A stretch of 64,000 nt of DNA from the NCBI RefSeq assembly GCF_005877005.1, contig NZ_SSNH01000007.1, positions 62,001 to 126,000 on the forward strand. Direction: 5' to 3'. Source of the DNA: Sinomonas susongensis (GTDB lineage Bacteria; Actinomycetota; Actinomycetes; Actinomycetales; Micrococcaceae). The notes beneath the pieces were generated by a model. That model made no database searches. It worked only from the letters and a program-made list of their open reading frames with translations, and was not told the DNA's origin. The position numbers and the translations under genes were made by a program. Shown in pieces: positions 31,832 to 42,528 of this stretch; the stretch's first letter is position 1; every line of letters starts with the position of its first letter.

Positions 31832-32941
31832 GTGCATATCAAGAGGTCGCTGGCCGGACCCGTCGTGTCCGGCCTCGTACTTGGCCTGGCGGCTGTGCTC
31901 GGTCTTGCCGGCCCATCGCAGGCGGCATCCGCGGGAACGCACGCCACACCCGCGCCGCGAGGTGGGACGTACTTCGCGCCGTCTGCCTCCGCTGGAACCA
32001 ACCTTGCCCGGTCAGCGGGCCCGTCGAAGGCGGTGTCCGCGCCGAAGACCGCGACGGCCGCGCTGACTCCGCCGATGAGCAGCGCGCGGCTGCGGTTCGG
32101 CGTCGGAACGCCGGGCGGACCGCAGGCCTCGAGCGAGCTCGACCAGGTCGCGGCCTTGGTGAACGAGAACCCCTCGATCGTGCTGTCCTACAAGGACTTC
32201 TCCCAGCCGGCGCCGATTGACGACCTCAACGCCGTGGCCGCACGGGGTGCCACGAGCCTGGTCACGTGGGAGCCCTGGCTGTGGTCGGGCAACGGGACGA
32301 GCCAGCCGGCCTACTCGCTGAAGGCCATCGCGGCCGGGAACTTCGACTCCTACATCCGCTCATGGGGCGCCGCGCTCGCTGCGTGGGGCAAGCCTGTGAT
32401 GCTCCGGTTCGCCCAGGAGATGAACGGGAACTGGTACCCGTGGGACGAATCCGTCAACGGCAACCAGCCTGGGGACTTCGTGGCCGCGTGGCGCCACGTC
32501 CACGACGTGGTGACTTCGACCGGCGCCACGAACGTCCAGTGGGTATGGAGCCCCAACGTGCCCTACTGGGGCTCGACGCCGTTGTCCGGGCTCTACCCGG
32601 GAGCCGGATATGTCGACACCGTTGCCTTGGACGGCTACAACTGGGGCACGTCCCAGTCGTGGAGCTCGTGGACGAATCCCTCGGACCTGTTCGCCGACGG
32701 ACTCAGCCAGCTTCGGAGTATCGCCCCCGGCAAGCCGATCATCATCGCCGAGACCGCCTCCGCAGAGGCCGGCGGCTCGAAGGCCGACTGGAACACCTCG
32801 CTCGTGTCCTACCTGAACTCACAAGCCGACGTCACCGGTTTCGTCTGGTTCGACTACAACAAGGAAGTCGACTGGCGGATCGACAGCTCCACTGGGTCGG
32901 CGAGCGCCATGGCCACCGCACTTGCCGCACGGCGAAGCTGA
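31832..32941 (+). CDS. Secreted GH26-like endo-glycanase (mannanase type)
   Basis: A 369-residue exported glycoside hydrolase. A signal peptide (VHIKRSLAGPVVSGLVLGLA and the next ten residues) and an Ala/Ser/Thr/Pro-rich linker to about residue 80 precede a TIM barrel. The GH26 acid/base is E196 in LRFAQEMNGNWYPW and the nucleophile E307 in IIIAETAS; WVWSPN and FVWFDYNKEVDWR are further family blocks. The GTG start at 31832 follows GGAG. It would cut beta-1,4-mannan or a related soil glycan outside the cell. Confidence 0.87.
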   Translation: MHIKRSLAGPVVSGLVLGLAAVLGLAGPSQAASAGTHATPAPRGGTYFAPSASAGTNLARSAGPSKAVSAPKTATAALTPPMSSARLRFGVGTPGGPQASSELDQVAALVNENPSIVLSYKDFSQPAPIDDLNAVAARGATSLVTWEPWLWSGNGTSQPAYSLKAIAAGNFDSYIRSWGAALAAWGKPVMLRFAQEMNGNWYPWDESVNGNQPGDFVAAWRHVHDVVTSTGATNVQWVWSPNVPYWGSTPLSGLYPGAGYVDTVALDGYNWGTSQSWSSWTNPSDLFADGLSQLRSIAPGKPIIIAETASAEAGGSKADWNTSLVSYLNSQADVTGFVWFDYNKEVDWRIDSSTGSASAMATALAARRS

Positions 32942-32973
32942 GCACCGGCGAAGCTGAGTACCGGCGAAGCTGA
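32930..32973 (+). repeat. Three tandem 16-bp repeats across a stop codon
   Basis: CGGCGAAGCTGA occurs at 32930, 32946 and 32962 in a 16-bp period. The first copy contains the GH26 gene's stop; the next two are untranslated. It looks like replication slippage at the gene end. Confidence 0.8.
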
Positions 32974-32977
32974 CACC

Positions 32978-33016
32978 GAGCCCGCAGCGCACCCTTGCTG
33001 GTCGCGCTGCGGGCTC
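32978..33016 (+). terminator. Terminator hairpin after the GH26 gene
   Basis: GAGCCCGCAGCGC and GCGCTGCGGGCTC are perfect 13-bp inverted arms around a 13-base loop. ACCTCTTATC follows; there is no true T-run. Confidence 0.7.
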
Positions 33017-33149
33017 ACCTCTTATCCCGAACCGCGGACGGTCACCTTCTGGCCGGTCGGCAGCAGCGGCAGCCGTTGCCCCAGGATTGGCCGGACGAGC
33101 GAGTGTGCGGCAGGCTTGGGTGCGGCATATCGGGGTGGGAGAGGAGCAG

Positions 33150-34313
33150 GTGAGTTTGAAGAGCGGTAGAGACGAAGAGCAGCGGCTGAAGGCCTTGGCG
33201 TCGCTGGGTCTGGTCGGCGCGGACCCGGAGGAGCGGTTCGAGCGCATTGCGCGGGCGGCGAAAGTCATCTTCTCGGTCCCGGAAGCGGAGGTGAACCTCC
33301 TTGACGACCGCCATCTCTTCGCGATGACCCCGCAGGTTCCGGGCAGGACCGTCTGGGACCGGGTCGACACCTTCTGCGACGTCGCGGTCGACGACGACCA
33401 GCTCACCGTGACCCCCGATGCGACAGCCGATCCACGGTTCGACTGAAAGCCGGACGTCGCCGGTGGAAGGGGGATCCGGTTCTACGCGGGGCGCCCTCTC
33501 CACGTAGACGGGCAGCCGGTGGGCACGCTCTGCATCTACGACTTCCGCCCCCGCGAGCTCACGGAGGAGGAGCTCAGACGCTTCGACGCGATCGGCGCCT
33601 GGGCCGAACGGGAGCTGCTCGACTCCCGTGACCTCGAGCAGGCAGTCAACGTCCAGCATGCTCTTCTGCCCACAGGCAACCCCGGGGCGCCGCTCTACTC
33701 GATCGCCGGGCTGAACATGCCGCTCAAGGGGATCGGGGGCGACTTCTTCACGTGGCAGCGCAGCGGCGAGACCATCGAACTGACCGTCGCGGACGTCATG
33801 GGGAAGGGCACCAGTGCAGCGCTCATGGCCGCCACCGTCCGGGCCACGCTGAATGCCCTCAAGGCTCCCACGCCGTCGTCGCTCCTGCACTCGGCTGCGG
33901 AAGTCCTCGCCGCCGACTTCGAGGCGACCGGGATCTTCGCCACGCTCTTCCATGCACGCCTGGACATGCCCACGGGCCTGCTGACGTATACCGACGCCGG
34001 GCACGGGCTGAACCTCATCGTCCGGTCGGACGGCACGCATGAGCAGCTCGAGGCCGCGGGCCTCCCGCTCGGCTTGGAGCTCGGGATGCCCCGGGCGGAC
34101 CAGCAGACTGCCCTCGCTCCCGGGGACACGCTGCTGTCCTTCACCGACGGCCTGCTCGACTTCTATGGCGGCACCCAGAGTGCCCTCAAGGCGGTCGCCG
34201 CGCTCATCGCCGAGCACCGCGAACCGGCCTCGATCGTCGAAGCTGTCAGGGACGCGGCCAGCCATGCCGGCGTCGACGACGACATCAGCATGGTTGCCAT
34301 CCACCGGCCTTGA
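33150..34313 (+). pseudogene. GAF-SpoIIE/PP2C phosphatase interrupted by an in-frame TGA
   Basis: The first part is a GAF sensor (RLKALASLGLVGADPEERFE, EVNLLDDRHLFAM); TGA at 33444 then interrupts TADPRFD-stop-KPDVAGGRGIRFYAGRPL, and the same frame runs on through VGTLCIYDFRPRELTEEEL into a PP2C-type phosphatase (HALLPTGNPG, GIGGDFFTWQ, ADVMGKGTSAALMAAT, YTDAGHGLNL, LLSFTDGLLD, DDDISMVAIH). A CGA-to-TGA change would explain it. Without readthrough only a partial GAF or, from ATG 33519, a GAF-less phosphatase is made. GTG 33150 after GAGGAGCAG is the likely start. The intact enzyme would dephosphorylate an anti-sigma antagonist. Confidence 0.8.
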
Positions 34314-34473
34314 CCGCATCGGACCTGGGACCGTCGGGCCCAGCGTAGCCAGACGGTCGTCTGCCCGTAGAAGACAATGGAGCACGTGGACGGCTGTGTC
34401 GATTTCTGGCCGCCCCGTTCGACCTGAGATTGACAGGGTCGAGAAGCGGCCCTTCTATCGAGGAGAGACAGAG

Positions 34474-34893
34474 ATGTCGAAGTACATGCTGATCATGCGG
34501 GGCACCGACGAGTCCATGGCCAAGATGATGCAGACGCCGTTCGAAGAGATGCTGGAGACGGTCGGGCGCTTCAACGAGGAGCTCATCCGGGCCGGGGTGC
34601 TCGTGGCCGCCGAGGGCCTCGACGACCCGGCCCAGGGCGTTGTGGTGGACTTCAGCGGGGAGACGCCCGTGGTCACCGACGGCCCCTACGGCGAGACGAA
34701 GGAACTGTTCGGCGGCTATTACGTGCTGGACGTGGGGTCGAAGGAGGAAGCCGTCGAGTGGGCCAAGCGCCTTCCGGCGATCCCCGGCAGCAAGGTCGAG
34801 GTTCGCCGGGTGCCTGGCATCGACGAGTTCCCGCAGGACAACCAGTGGATCATCAAGGAGCGCCAGTGGCGCGAGCGGACAGGTCAGCTCTGA
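34474..34893 (+). CDS. YciI/DGPF domain protein
   Basis: A 139-residue dimeric alpha-beta barrel protein: MSKYMLIMRGTDESMAKMM at the start, VVTDGPYGETKELFGGYYVL with the DGPF-type motif (here DGPYGETKE), and a C-terminal EWAKRLPAIPGSKVEVRRV. ATG 34474 follows CGAGGAGAGACAGAG. It overlaps the sigma factor gene by 28 bp. DGPF proteins are the standard partners of ECF42 sigma factors, though their biochemical role is unsettled. Confidence 0.92.
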   Translation: MSKYMLIMRGTDESMAKMMQTPFEEMLETVGRFNEELIRAGVLVAAEGLDDPAQGVVVDFSGETPVVTDGPYGETKELFGGYYVLDVGSKEEAVEWAKRLPAIPGSKVEVRRVPGIDEFPQDNQWIIKERQWRERTGQL

Positions 34894-36197
34894 CGAACGC
34901 CGAGCCCCTCGGAAGCCCGCCGCGCGCCGAGGCCGCGCGGCGGGCCGTCGAGGCCGTGTGGCGCATCGAGTCAGCGCGGATCGTCGGTGCCCTCGCCCGC
35001 TACACCCGCAGCTTCGAACTGGCCGAGGACGTGGCGCAGGAGGCGCTCGCAGAGGCCCTCGTCAGCTGGCTGCGCGAGGGCGAGCCAGCCAACCCGGTTG
35101 GCTGGCTTCTTGCGACGGCGCGACGGCGCGCCATCGATGCCTTCCGCCGTCGCGCCGCGCTCGACGCGCGGTATGCCGCGCTCGCTGGCCCGCTCGCCGA
35201 GGGCCAGACGAGTTCGGGAGCCCTCGCGCCGCAGGAGAGCCCGGATGAGCTGTGGGATCCGGACCTGGTCGAGGACGACGTTCTCTCGCTTGTCTTCATT
35301 GCGTGCCATCCCGTCCTCTCGCCTGAGGCGCGCGTTGCCCTGACACTGCGCGTGGTCGGCGGCCTGTCCACGGAAGAGATCGCCCGAGCCTTCCTTGTTC
35401 CGGTGCCAACGATCCAGGCGCGGATCACCCGGGCCAAGAAGACGATCGCGGCTGCGGGAGTGCCGTTCGAACTCCCACCTGCCGAGGAACGCGGCGCGCG
35501 GCTTGGGGGCGTCCTGAGCGTGCTGTACGTGATCTTCACCGAGGGGTCGACGGCGACGAGCGGGGACAGCCTGCTGCGCCCGGATCTCGCCTACGAGGCG
35601 ATGCGCCTGGCCCGAATCCTTGCGGCCATGCTGCCTGACGCGCCGGAAGTCCACGGCCTCCTCGCGCTGTTCGAGCTCACCGCCGCACGCTTCCCTGCGA
35701 GGACGGCGCCCGACGGAAAGGCAGTGCTCCTCGAAGACCAGGACCGGCGCCTGTGGGACCGATCGGCGATACGCCGCGGTGAGGCAGCGCTGGATCGCGC
35801 CGCGGCGGTTGGGCGAGGACTCGGACCATACGGCCTGCAGGCGGCGATCGCTGCCTGCCATGCGGCGGCGCCGTCCGTTGCGGACACTGACTGGGAACGC
35901 ATTGTGCTCCTCTATGAGGCCCTGGGGCGGGTGGCACCCTCACCCGTCGTCGAACTCAACCGTGCGGTCGCAATTGCGATGGCCGAGCGTCCGCTCCCCG
36001 CTCTCGCCATCGCCGACCGGCTCGTCGCCGAAGGCCGCCTCTCGGGCTCCTATCTGCTCCCGAGTGTCCGCGGCGAACTGCTTGCGAGGCTGGGCCGGAC
36101 GGTCGAGGCGCGGGCTGAGTTCGAGACTGCGGCGCAGCTGTGCCGCAATGACCGCGAACGGTCGGTGTTCGAGGACAAGATCGCGGGACTCGCCTAA
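34866..36197 (+). CDS. ECF42-type RNA polymerase sigma factor with C-terminal TPR-like extension
   Basis: A 443-residue sigma factor. Region 2 reads SFELAEDVAQEALAEALVSW and NPVGWLLATARRRAIDAFRR; region 4 reads LSPEARVALTLRVVGGLSTE and IARAFLVPVPTIQARITRAK. After residue 190 comes the long DUF6596/TPR-like part typical of ECF42 (PDLAYEAMRLARILAAMLPD, GLLALFELTAARFPART, AIAACHAAAP, VVELNRAVAIAM). GTG 34866 with AAGGAGCGCCA is preferred. No anti-sigma gene is present, as is usual for this group, whose C-terminal extension is thought to control activity. Confidence 0.92.
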   Translation: MARADRSALTNAEPLGSPPRAEAARRAVEAVWRIESARIVGALARYTRSFELAEDVAQEALAEALVSWLREGEPANPVGWLLATARRRAIDAFRRRAALDARYAALAGPLAEGQTSSGALAPQESPDELWDPDLVEDDVLSLVFIACHPVLSPEARVALTLRVVGGLSTEEIARAFLVPVPTIQARITRAKKTIAAAGVPFELPPAEERGARLGGVLSVLYVIFTEGSTATSGDSLLRPDLAYEAMRLARILAAMLPDAPEVHGLLALFELTAARFPARTAPDGKAVLLEDQDRRLWDRSAIRRGEAALDRAAAVGRGLGPYGLQAAIAACHAAAPSVADTDWERIVLLYEALGRVAPSPVVELNRAVAIAMAERPLPALAIADRLVAEGRLSGSYLLPSVRGELLARLGRTVEARAEFETAAQLCRNDRERSVFEDKIAGLA

Positions 36198-36369
36198 CTT
36201 TGTGGCTGAGTTCCCCCTTCTGTACGTCTGTTCAATTTCCGGAATCGGGATCTGGTTCTTTGCACATACGGACCGAAGCCTTTTCAGGGATAGTTTGTCG
36301 TGTCGGTGTTAGGCAGGTCACAGGGGCCGGGCCCACGCCGGCGTGAGCGATCTCAAGAGGGAGAAACAG

Positions 36370-37830
36370 ATGGCCAGCTCCACCGGTCAGGCCCAAGGCA
36401 GCCGCGGGCTCGAAGTCCGATCGATCGACTACGTGCCGTTGGACGAGCGGCACGGGAAGGTCACCAGCATCGGTCCGCTGTGGTTCATGAGCAATGCCCA
36501 GATCGCCACGCTCGCTGTGGGGCTGATCAGCATCACTTCGGGCGGGAACCTCATCTGGTCCATGATCGCGATCGTCGTGGGTGTTCTCATCGGGACCCTG
36601 TTCATGGCGGCCCACTCCTCTCAGGGCCCGCAGCTCGGCCTTCCGCAGATGATCCAGTCCCGGCCGCAGTTCGGCTACGTCGGGGCCCTGCTGGTGTGGC
36701 TGTTCGCGTACCTCCAGTACGCCGGCTTCAACATCTTCAACACGGTGCTGGCAGGCCAAGCCATCGGGGCATCCGTGCACGTGGGGTCGGACAACCTGTG
36801 GTTCTGGGTGGTGACCATCGTCGCGGTCGCCGTCGCCCTCTTCGGGTACGACCTCATCCACCGCTTCGAGCGGTACCTGACCTACCTGACCGTGGCGATG
36901 CTCGCGCTCCTGAGCATCGCCGTCCTGACCCACCTCGGCCTGCCGTCGGGGATGTTCGACCTCGGCGGCTTCCAGATCGTGCCGTTCCTCGCCCAGCTCG
37001 GCGTTGCGGCCGGGTACCAGATCTCGTGGGCAATCTATGTCTCGGACTACTCCCGGTACCTCCCGCCCAGCGCCGCTGGCCGGACGTTCCGGTACACCTT
37101 CTGGGGCAGTGCGCTCGGCGGGATCTGGGTGATGTTCCTCGGGGCCTTCATCGCCGCGGCTGCAGGGAAGGACTTCGACACCATCCCGTCCATCCAGGCC
37201 ACCGCAGACAAGCTCTTCCCGGGGTTCGGCTCGATCGCCCTCTTCGTCGCCGCCCTGGGCCTCGTGTCCGTGACCGCGCTGAACATGTACGGCGGGTCGC
37301 TGACGCTCATCTCGTCCATCGACAGCCTGCGCAAGATCAGGCCGACACTGACCCTGCGGATCGTCACCATCGCCGTCACCGCCGCGATCTCGGCCGTCCT
37401 GGCGAACGTCGCATCGGCGGACTTCCTCTCCAACTTCAACAACTTCCTGCTGCTGGTCCTGTACTTCTTCATCCCCTGGACTGCGGTGAACCTCACCGAC
37501 TACTTCATCGTGCGCAAGGGCCACTACGCCATCGCAGAGATCTTCAAGCCCAACGGGATCTACCGGCGTTGGGGATGGGCCGGCATCATCTCCTACCTGG
37601 TGGGCTTCGCGGTCATGATCCCGTTCTTCTCTGCGGGGACTCTGTTCGTGGGCCCGATCGCCCAGGCCATGGACGGCGCGGACATCTCGCTCTTCGTGGG
37701 GCTGCCGGTCGCAGCGCTCCTGTACTGGCTGCTGACGCGGAACGTGAACGCCACCGAAGAAGCCCGGCTCGGCGAAGCCGAGTACGCGGACCTGGATGCC
37801 GCGGCCCACACCCACAATCTGCCCGAATAG
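36370..37830 (+). CDS. NCS1 family nucleobase/cation symporter (cytosine permease-like)
   Basis: A 486-residue transporter with 12 spans. RSIDYVPLDERHGKVTSIGP and WFMSNAQIATLAVGLI at the start, GTLFMAAHSSQGPQLGLPQM, and YQISWAIYVSDYSRYLP are conserved NCS1/CodB features; such proteins import cytosine, other purines and pyrimidines, or hydantoins with cations. ATG 36370 follows GAGGGAGAAACAG; a GTG at 36343 is a weaker choice. No salvage enzyme gene lies beside it. The 172-bp leader is relatively AT-rich but I recognise no riboswitch in it. Confidence 0.9.
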   Translation: MASSTGQAQGSRGLEVRSIDYVPLDERHGKVTSIGPLWFMSNAQIATLAVGLISITSGGNLIWSMIAIVVGVLIGTLFMAAHSSQGPQLGLPQMIQSRPQFGYVGALLVWLFAYLQYAGFNIFNTVLAGQAIGASVHVGSDNLWFWVVTIVAVAVALFGYDLIHRFERYLTYLTVAMLALLSIAVLTHLGLPSGMFDLGGFQIVPFLAQLGVAAGYQISWAIYVSDYSRYLPPSAAGRTFRYTFWGSALGGIWVMFLGAFIAAAAGKDFDTIPSIQATADKLFPGFGSIALFVAALGLVSVTALNMYGGSLTLISSIDSLRKIRPTLTLRIVTIAVTAAISAVLANVASADFLSNFNNFLLLVLYFFIPWTAVNLTDYFIVRKGHYAIAEIFKPNGIYRRWGWAGIISYLVGFAVMIPFFSAGTLFVGPIAQAMDGADISLFVGLPVAALLYWLLTRNVNATEEARLGEAEYADLDAAAHTHNLPE

Positions 37831-37963
37831 CCGGCAACCCGCACGAACCGCAGGCGACCGGTCCGAATAGTTGGGTGGACTCGGAGGGCCTCCCTCGCCC
37901 CCTCGTCTCGGCATACGGTCGAAAGGTCGCTCCAGAACCGACCACGAAGGGGAATGCAGACAG

Positions 37964-38845
37964 ATGAAGCAACGCACCATCGGAAACGTGCCTGTCAGCG
38001 CCATCGGACTCGGCGGGATGCCGATGTCCATCGAGGGGCGTCCCGACGAGCGTCAGTCCGTCGCGACGATACATGCGGCCCTCGACGCGGGCGTGACCTT
38101 GATCGACACGGCCGACGCCTACCACTTGGCCGCCCAGGACGAAGTCGGCCACAACGAGGAGCTCATCAGCCGTGCGGTCCGCGCCTACAGCGGAGACGTG
38201 TCGCACGTGGTCATCGCCACGAAAGGCGGGCACCTGCGGCCGGAGGAGGGTCCTTGGGCGAAGAACGGCGATCCCGAATACCTCAAGAAGGCAGCCAAAG
38301 CCTCTGCCCGCCGTCTCGGCGTCGAGGCAATCGACCTCTACCAGTACCATCGGCCGGACCCGCAGGTCCCCTACGCGGACTCCATCGGTGCTCTCGCCGA
38401 GCTCCTGGATGAGGGCGTGATCCGCATGGCGGGGATCTCGAACGCGAACGTCGAGCAGATCAGGGAGGCCCAGGAGGTGCTCGGCGGCAGGCTGGTTTCG
38501 GTGCAGAACCAGTTCTCGCCGAAGTTCCGGTCGAGCGAGCCCGAGCTTGAGCTCTGCGCGGAGATGGGCATTGCCTTCCTCCCGTGGAGCCCGCTAGGGG
38601 GGATATCGTCGGCCCGCGATCTGGGTTCCAACCACGACGAGTTCGCTCTTGTGGCCCAGAAGTACGGTGTATCCCCGCAAGTGGTGGCTCTCGCATGGGA
38701 ACTGGCCAAGGCCGACGTCGTCATCCCCATTCCGGGGGCGTCGCGCCCGGAGTCGATCCTGGACTCGGCGACGGCCCCAGACCTCGAACTCACCCCCGAG
38801 GATCTCGGCAGGCTCGACTCCGTCTCCGCCTCGGCCGCCTCCTGA
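37964..38845 (+). CDS. Aldo/keto reductase
   Basis: A 293-residue NADPH-dependent oxidoreductase: VSAIGLGGMPMS at the start, LIDTADAYHLAAQDEVGHNE with the catalytic Asp and Tyr, VVIATKGGHLR with the Lys, DLYQYHRPDP with the His, and VVIPIPGASRPESI near the cofactor site. ATG 37964 follows GAAGGGGAATGCAGACAG. It is monocistronic as far as I can see, 133 bp after the permease. Substrate not identifiable. Confidence 0.9.
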   Translation: MKQRTIGNVPVSAIGLGGMPMSIEGRPDERQSVATIHAALDAGVTLIDTADAYHLAAQDEVGHNEELISRAVRAYSGDVSHVVIATKGGHLRPEEGPWAKNGDPEYLKKAAKASARRLGVEAIDLYQYHRPDPQVPYADSIGALAELLDEGVIRMAGISNANVEQIREAQEVLGGRLVSVQNQFSPKFRSSEPELELCAEMGIAFLPWSPLGGISSARDLGSNHDEFALVAQKYGVSPQVVALAWELAKADVVIPIPGASRPESILDSATAPDLELTPEDLGRLDSVSASAAS

Positions 38846-38860
38846 GGGGTCTCCGCAGCG

Positions 38861-38888
38861 GCTAGCTGCATCAGCGCTAGCTGCATCA
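38861..38888. repeat. Short tandem duplication at a gene boundary
   Basis: GCTAGCTGCATCA occurs at 38861 and again at 38876 (15-bp period). The second copy carries the minus-strand stop of the next ORF. Confidence 0.7.
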
Positions 38889-39182
38889 GGTCAGCGGCCC
38901 GGGAAGTCGTCGCTTGATCTCGATGTAGAGCGGGCGCCCCTTGAGATGCCGGGCGAGGGGGCGGTTCCGGGGAATGCGGGGCCGGTAGGAGTGCCCGAAG
39001 GGATCAACCACGACTACCGGCCTTTCGGCCTGAGAGACCTCCGCACCCACGGAGGCCAGACCAGTGCACCGCCACGTGTGCTGTTCGTAGTCGATGGTCC
39101 AATCATGGTCGTCGTTCGGATCCTCCAGTTCCAGTTCCTCGAAGATGGCCGCGAGGAGCGAACGCGACGACACTGCGCGCAT
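38886..39182 (-). CDS. Hypothetical protein downstream of the kdpA break
   Basis: A 98-residue frame with acidic first half (LLAAIFEELELEDPNDDHDW) and basic C-terminal half (PFGHSYRPRIPRNRPLARHL, ending YIEIKRRLPGPLT). I do not recognise a family. Its first codons overlap the end of the truncated kdpA, so it may be a foreign gene piece joined at the break near 39160 rather than an intact gene. No ribosome site supports ATG 39182. Confidence 0.35.
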   Translation of the reverse strand: MRAVSSRSLLAAIFEELELEDPNDDHDWTIDYEQHTWRCTGLASVGAEVSQAERPVVVVDPFGHSYRPRIPRNRPLARHLKGRPLYIEIKRRLPGPLT

Positions 39183-39369
39183 AGGCCTTCCAGGTCTGGG
39201 TGCTGTCTGCCCCGACCCCGGCGGCTCGGTAGATCCAGCGCTCGAACCGCAGGTGGCCGGCGTCGTCCGCGGCCCTGGCAAGGTAGGCGCCCAGGGGCCG
39301 GTGGACCGCGGCGAGTGCCACGACCAGGACGGTCACTTGGGTGACGAAAGCGAAGATGCTGAACCGCAT
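39103..39369 (-). pseudogene. kdpA: Truncated kdpA (potassium-transporting ATPase A subunit)
   Basis: The first 70 codons match the KdpA N-terminus: MRFSIFAFVTQVTVLVVALA, AVHRPLGAYLARA, ERWIYRAAGVGADSTQTWKA and YARSVVAF. After residue 70 (about 39160) the sequence becomes an unrelated Arg/Gly-rich run and stops at 39103. Intact KdpA is about 550 residues with ten spans and selectivity loops, all absent, and kdpB and kdpC do not follow. It starts 4 bp after kdpF in the normal operon order. Confidence 0.82.
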
Positions 39370-39372
39370 GTC

Positions 39373-39471
39373 CTACTTGCCTCCCGGACGGAACAGCTGA
39401 TCCACGAGGTAGACGCACAGCGCCAGGGCGAGGACGCCCAGCAGCGCCCACGTGATGACGTCACCGCTCAT
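39373..39471 (-). CDS. kdpF: KdpF-like small subunit
   Basis: A 32-residue one-span peptide: MSGDVITWALLGVLALALCV then YLVDQLFRPGGK. The hydrophobic core followed by YL-LFRP is the KdpF pattern; KdpF stabilises the KdpABC potassium pump. It overlaps the preceding small ORF (ATGA) and is followed at once by the kdpA start. With kdpA truncated it has no complex to serve here unless another kdp copy exists. Confidence 0.8.
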   Translation of the reverse strand: MSGDVITWALLGVLALALCVYLVDQLFRPGGK

Positions 39472-39563
39472 TTGCCGTCCACCAGCCTCGAAAGCGCTGA
39501 GACGCACCACATCACGAGGCCTGCAAGCACCAGAAAGATCGCCACAACGGCCACATCGGCCAT
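39468..39563 (-). CDS. Small membrane peptide heading the kdp remnant
   Basis: A 31-residue peptide, MADVAVVAIFLVLAGLVMWC then VSALSRLVDGK, with one span and a short basic tail. Its TGA overlaps the kdpF ATG. Similar tiny ORFs precede kdpF in some actinobacterial kdp operons. Function unknown. A 17-bp palindrome lies 18 bp upstream. Confidence 0.6.
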   Translation of the reverse strand: MADVAVVAIFLVLAGLVMWCVSALSRLVDGK

Positions 39564-39864
39564 GTCCACTGTCCCTTCCGCGGCCGCACCGTGCGGCCCT
39601 GTGGAAAGAGTGAAACGCCTCCTCCGCGCCGCAGCTGCGCTATTGACGGCTTCCTAACAGCGCCCGGCCTTTTCTTTGCACCGTCTTTGCGCCGTGGCCC
39701 GGGAGAAGCGATCCGGGGCACTCGAATGGCGGCGAGTCGAGGCATGGACGGAGGACCGCCAAGGAGGGGATAAAGGTTGCGTTAACGCCCGTCTGCTCGC
39801 GTTGCTGGCCGGGTAGTCTTCGACAGTCGGGAAGAACGGACGAGATGAGCGGAAGGATCCTTCG
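39564..39864. promoter_or_regulatory. Divergent promoter region between the kdp remnant and the APC transporter
   Basis: GGCCGCAC and GTGCGGCC form perfect 8-bp arms around one base at 39582-39598, a candidate operator for the kdp side. The rest (39600-39864) includes an AT-richer patch (GGGGATAAAGGTTGCGTTAACG at 39765-39786 in two halves) that may hold the transporter promoter. I looked for a c-di-AMP (ydaO) riboswitch, common before such genes, and did not find its core. Confidence 0.4.
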
Positions 39865-41841
<1,977 letters not shown>

Positions 41842-41928
41842 TCCTCTGCTGGACTTCTGGCGCTGACGTTCTGCTGACGCCCGTGTGAGCCCTTGTTGCG
41901 GCGTGGCCCCCGTGCCACGGTTGTGCCC

Positions 41929-42501
41929 ATGGGACGGCTCATAGTTCAGGAAACGATCAGTGCGGACGGCTTCGCGGCGGACCCGGAGGGCAGGACGTCC
42001 TTCATGGAGCCCTTCATCGGGGGGACGGCCGAAGGATTCGCCCGGCGCCAGCTCGAGCTCATCGAGGGCCTTTCGGGCATGCTCATGGGGGCCCGCACCT
42101 ACGAGGGGTTCAGCTCATTCTGGCCGACGGAGGCAGCGGCCCAGGAGCTGATCGCGCCGGCGTTCAATTCGCTGCATCGCTACGTCTTCTCCCACTCCCA
42201 TTCAGAGGCGCCGTGGGGGGACATGGGTGACTGCGAGGTGTTCTCCGGCGACACGCGCGAGGCGATCAGGCGCATCAAGGCGGAGTCCGAGGGCGACATA
42301 GGGTGCTGGGGGAGCCTGAGCCTCGTCCGGGAGCTCCTGGACCTCGGCGAGGTCGAGGAGCTGCGACTCGTCGTGGCGCCGTCCATGATCGCCCAAGGCC
42401 GCCGCTTCGGCTCGGGGGAACCTGTCAAGCTCACCCTGCGGGAGTCGACGACGTACGACGACGCGCTGGTCGAGATGGTCTACGACGTGCGCGGGGACTG
42501 A
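41929..42501 (+). CDS. Dihydrofolate reductase-like (RibD C-terminal) family protein
   Basis: A 190-residue protein: MGRLIVQETISADGFAADPE at the start, GMLMGARTYEGFSSFWPTE in the middle and IGCWGSLSLVRELLDLGEVE near the cofactor site, all typical of the RibD_C/DHFR-like fold that binds NADPH. Stand-alone members are widespread and mostly uncharacterised. The chosen ATG follows a weak ribosome site. Next to it, convergent, is a TetR gene. Confidence 0.85.
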   Translation: MGRLIVQETISADGFAADPEGRTSFMEPFIGGTAEGFARRQLELIEGLSGMLMGARTYEGFSSFWPTEAAAQELIAPAFNSLHRYVFSHSHSEAPWGDMGDCEVFSGDTREAIRRIKAESEGDIGCWGSLSLVRELLDLGEVEELRLVVAPSMIAQGRRFGSGEPVKLTLRESTTYDDALVEMVYDVRGD

Positions 42502-42528
42502 TGAGACGGATGACGAGCGTGCGTGGCG

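Noticed and set aside
33444-33446. TGA as a selenocysteine codon in the GAF-SpoIIE gene
   Set aside because: The position is not a redox site in GAF domains and no SECIS-like hairpin is apparent after it; a simple nonsense change is likelier.
39564-39864. c-di-AMP (ydaO) riboswitch before the APC transporter
   Set aside because: The conserved core is not present; only a palindrome and possible promoter are visible.
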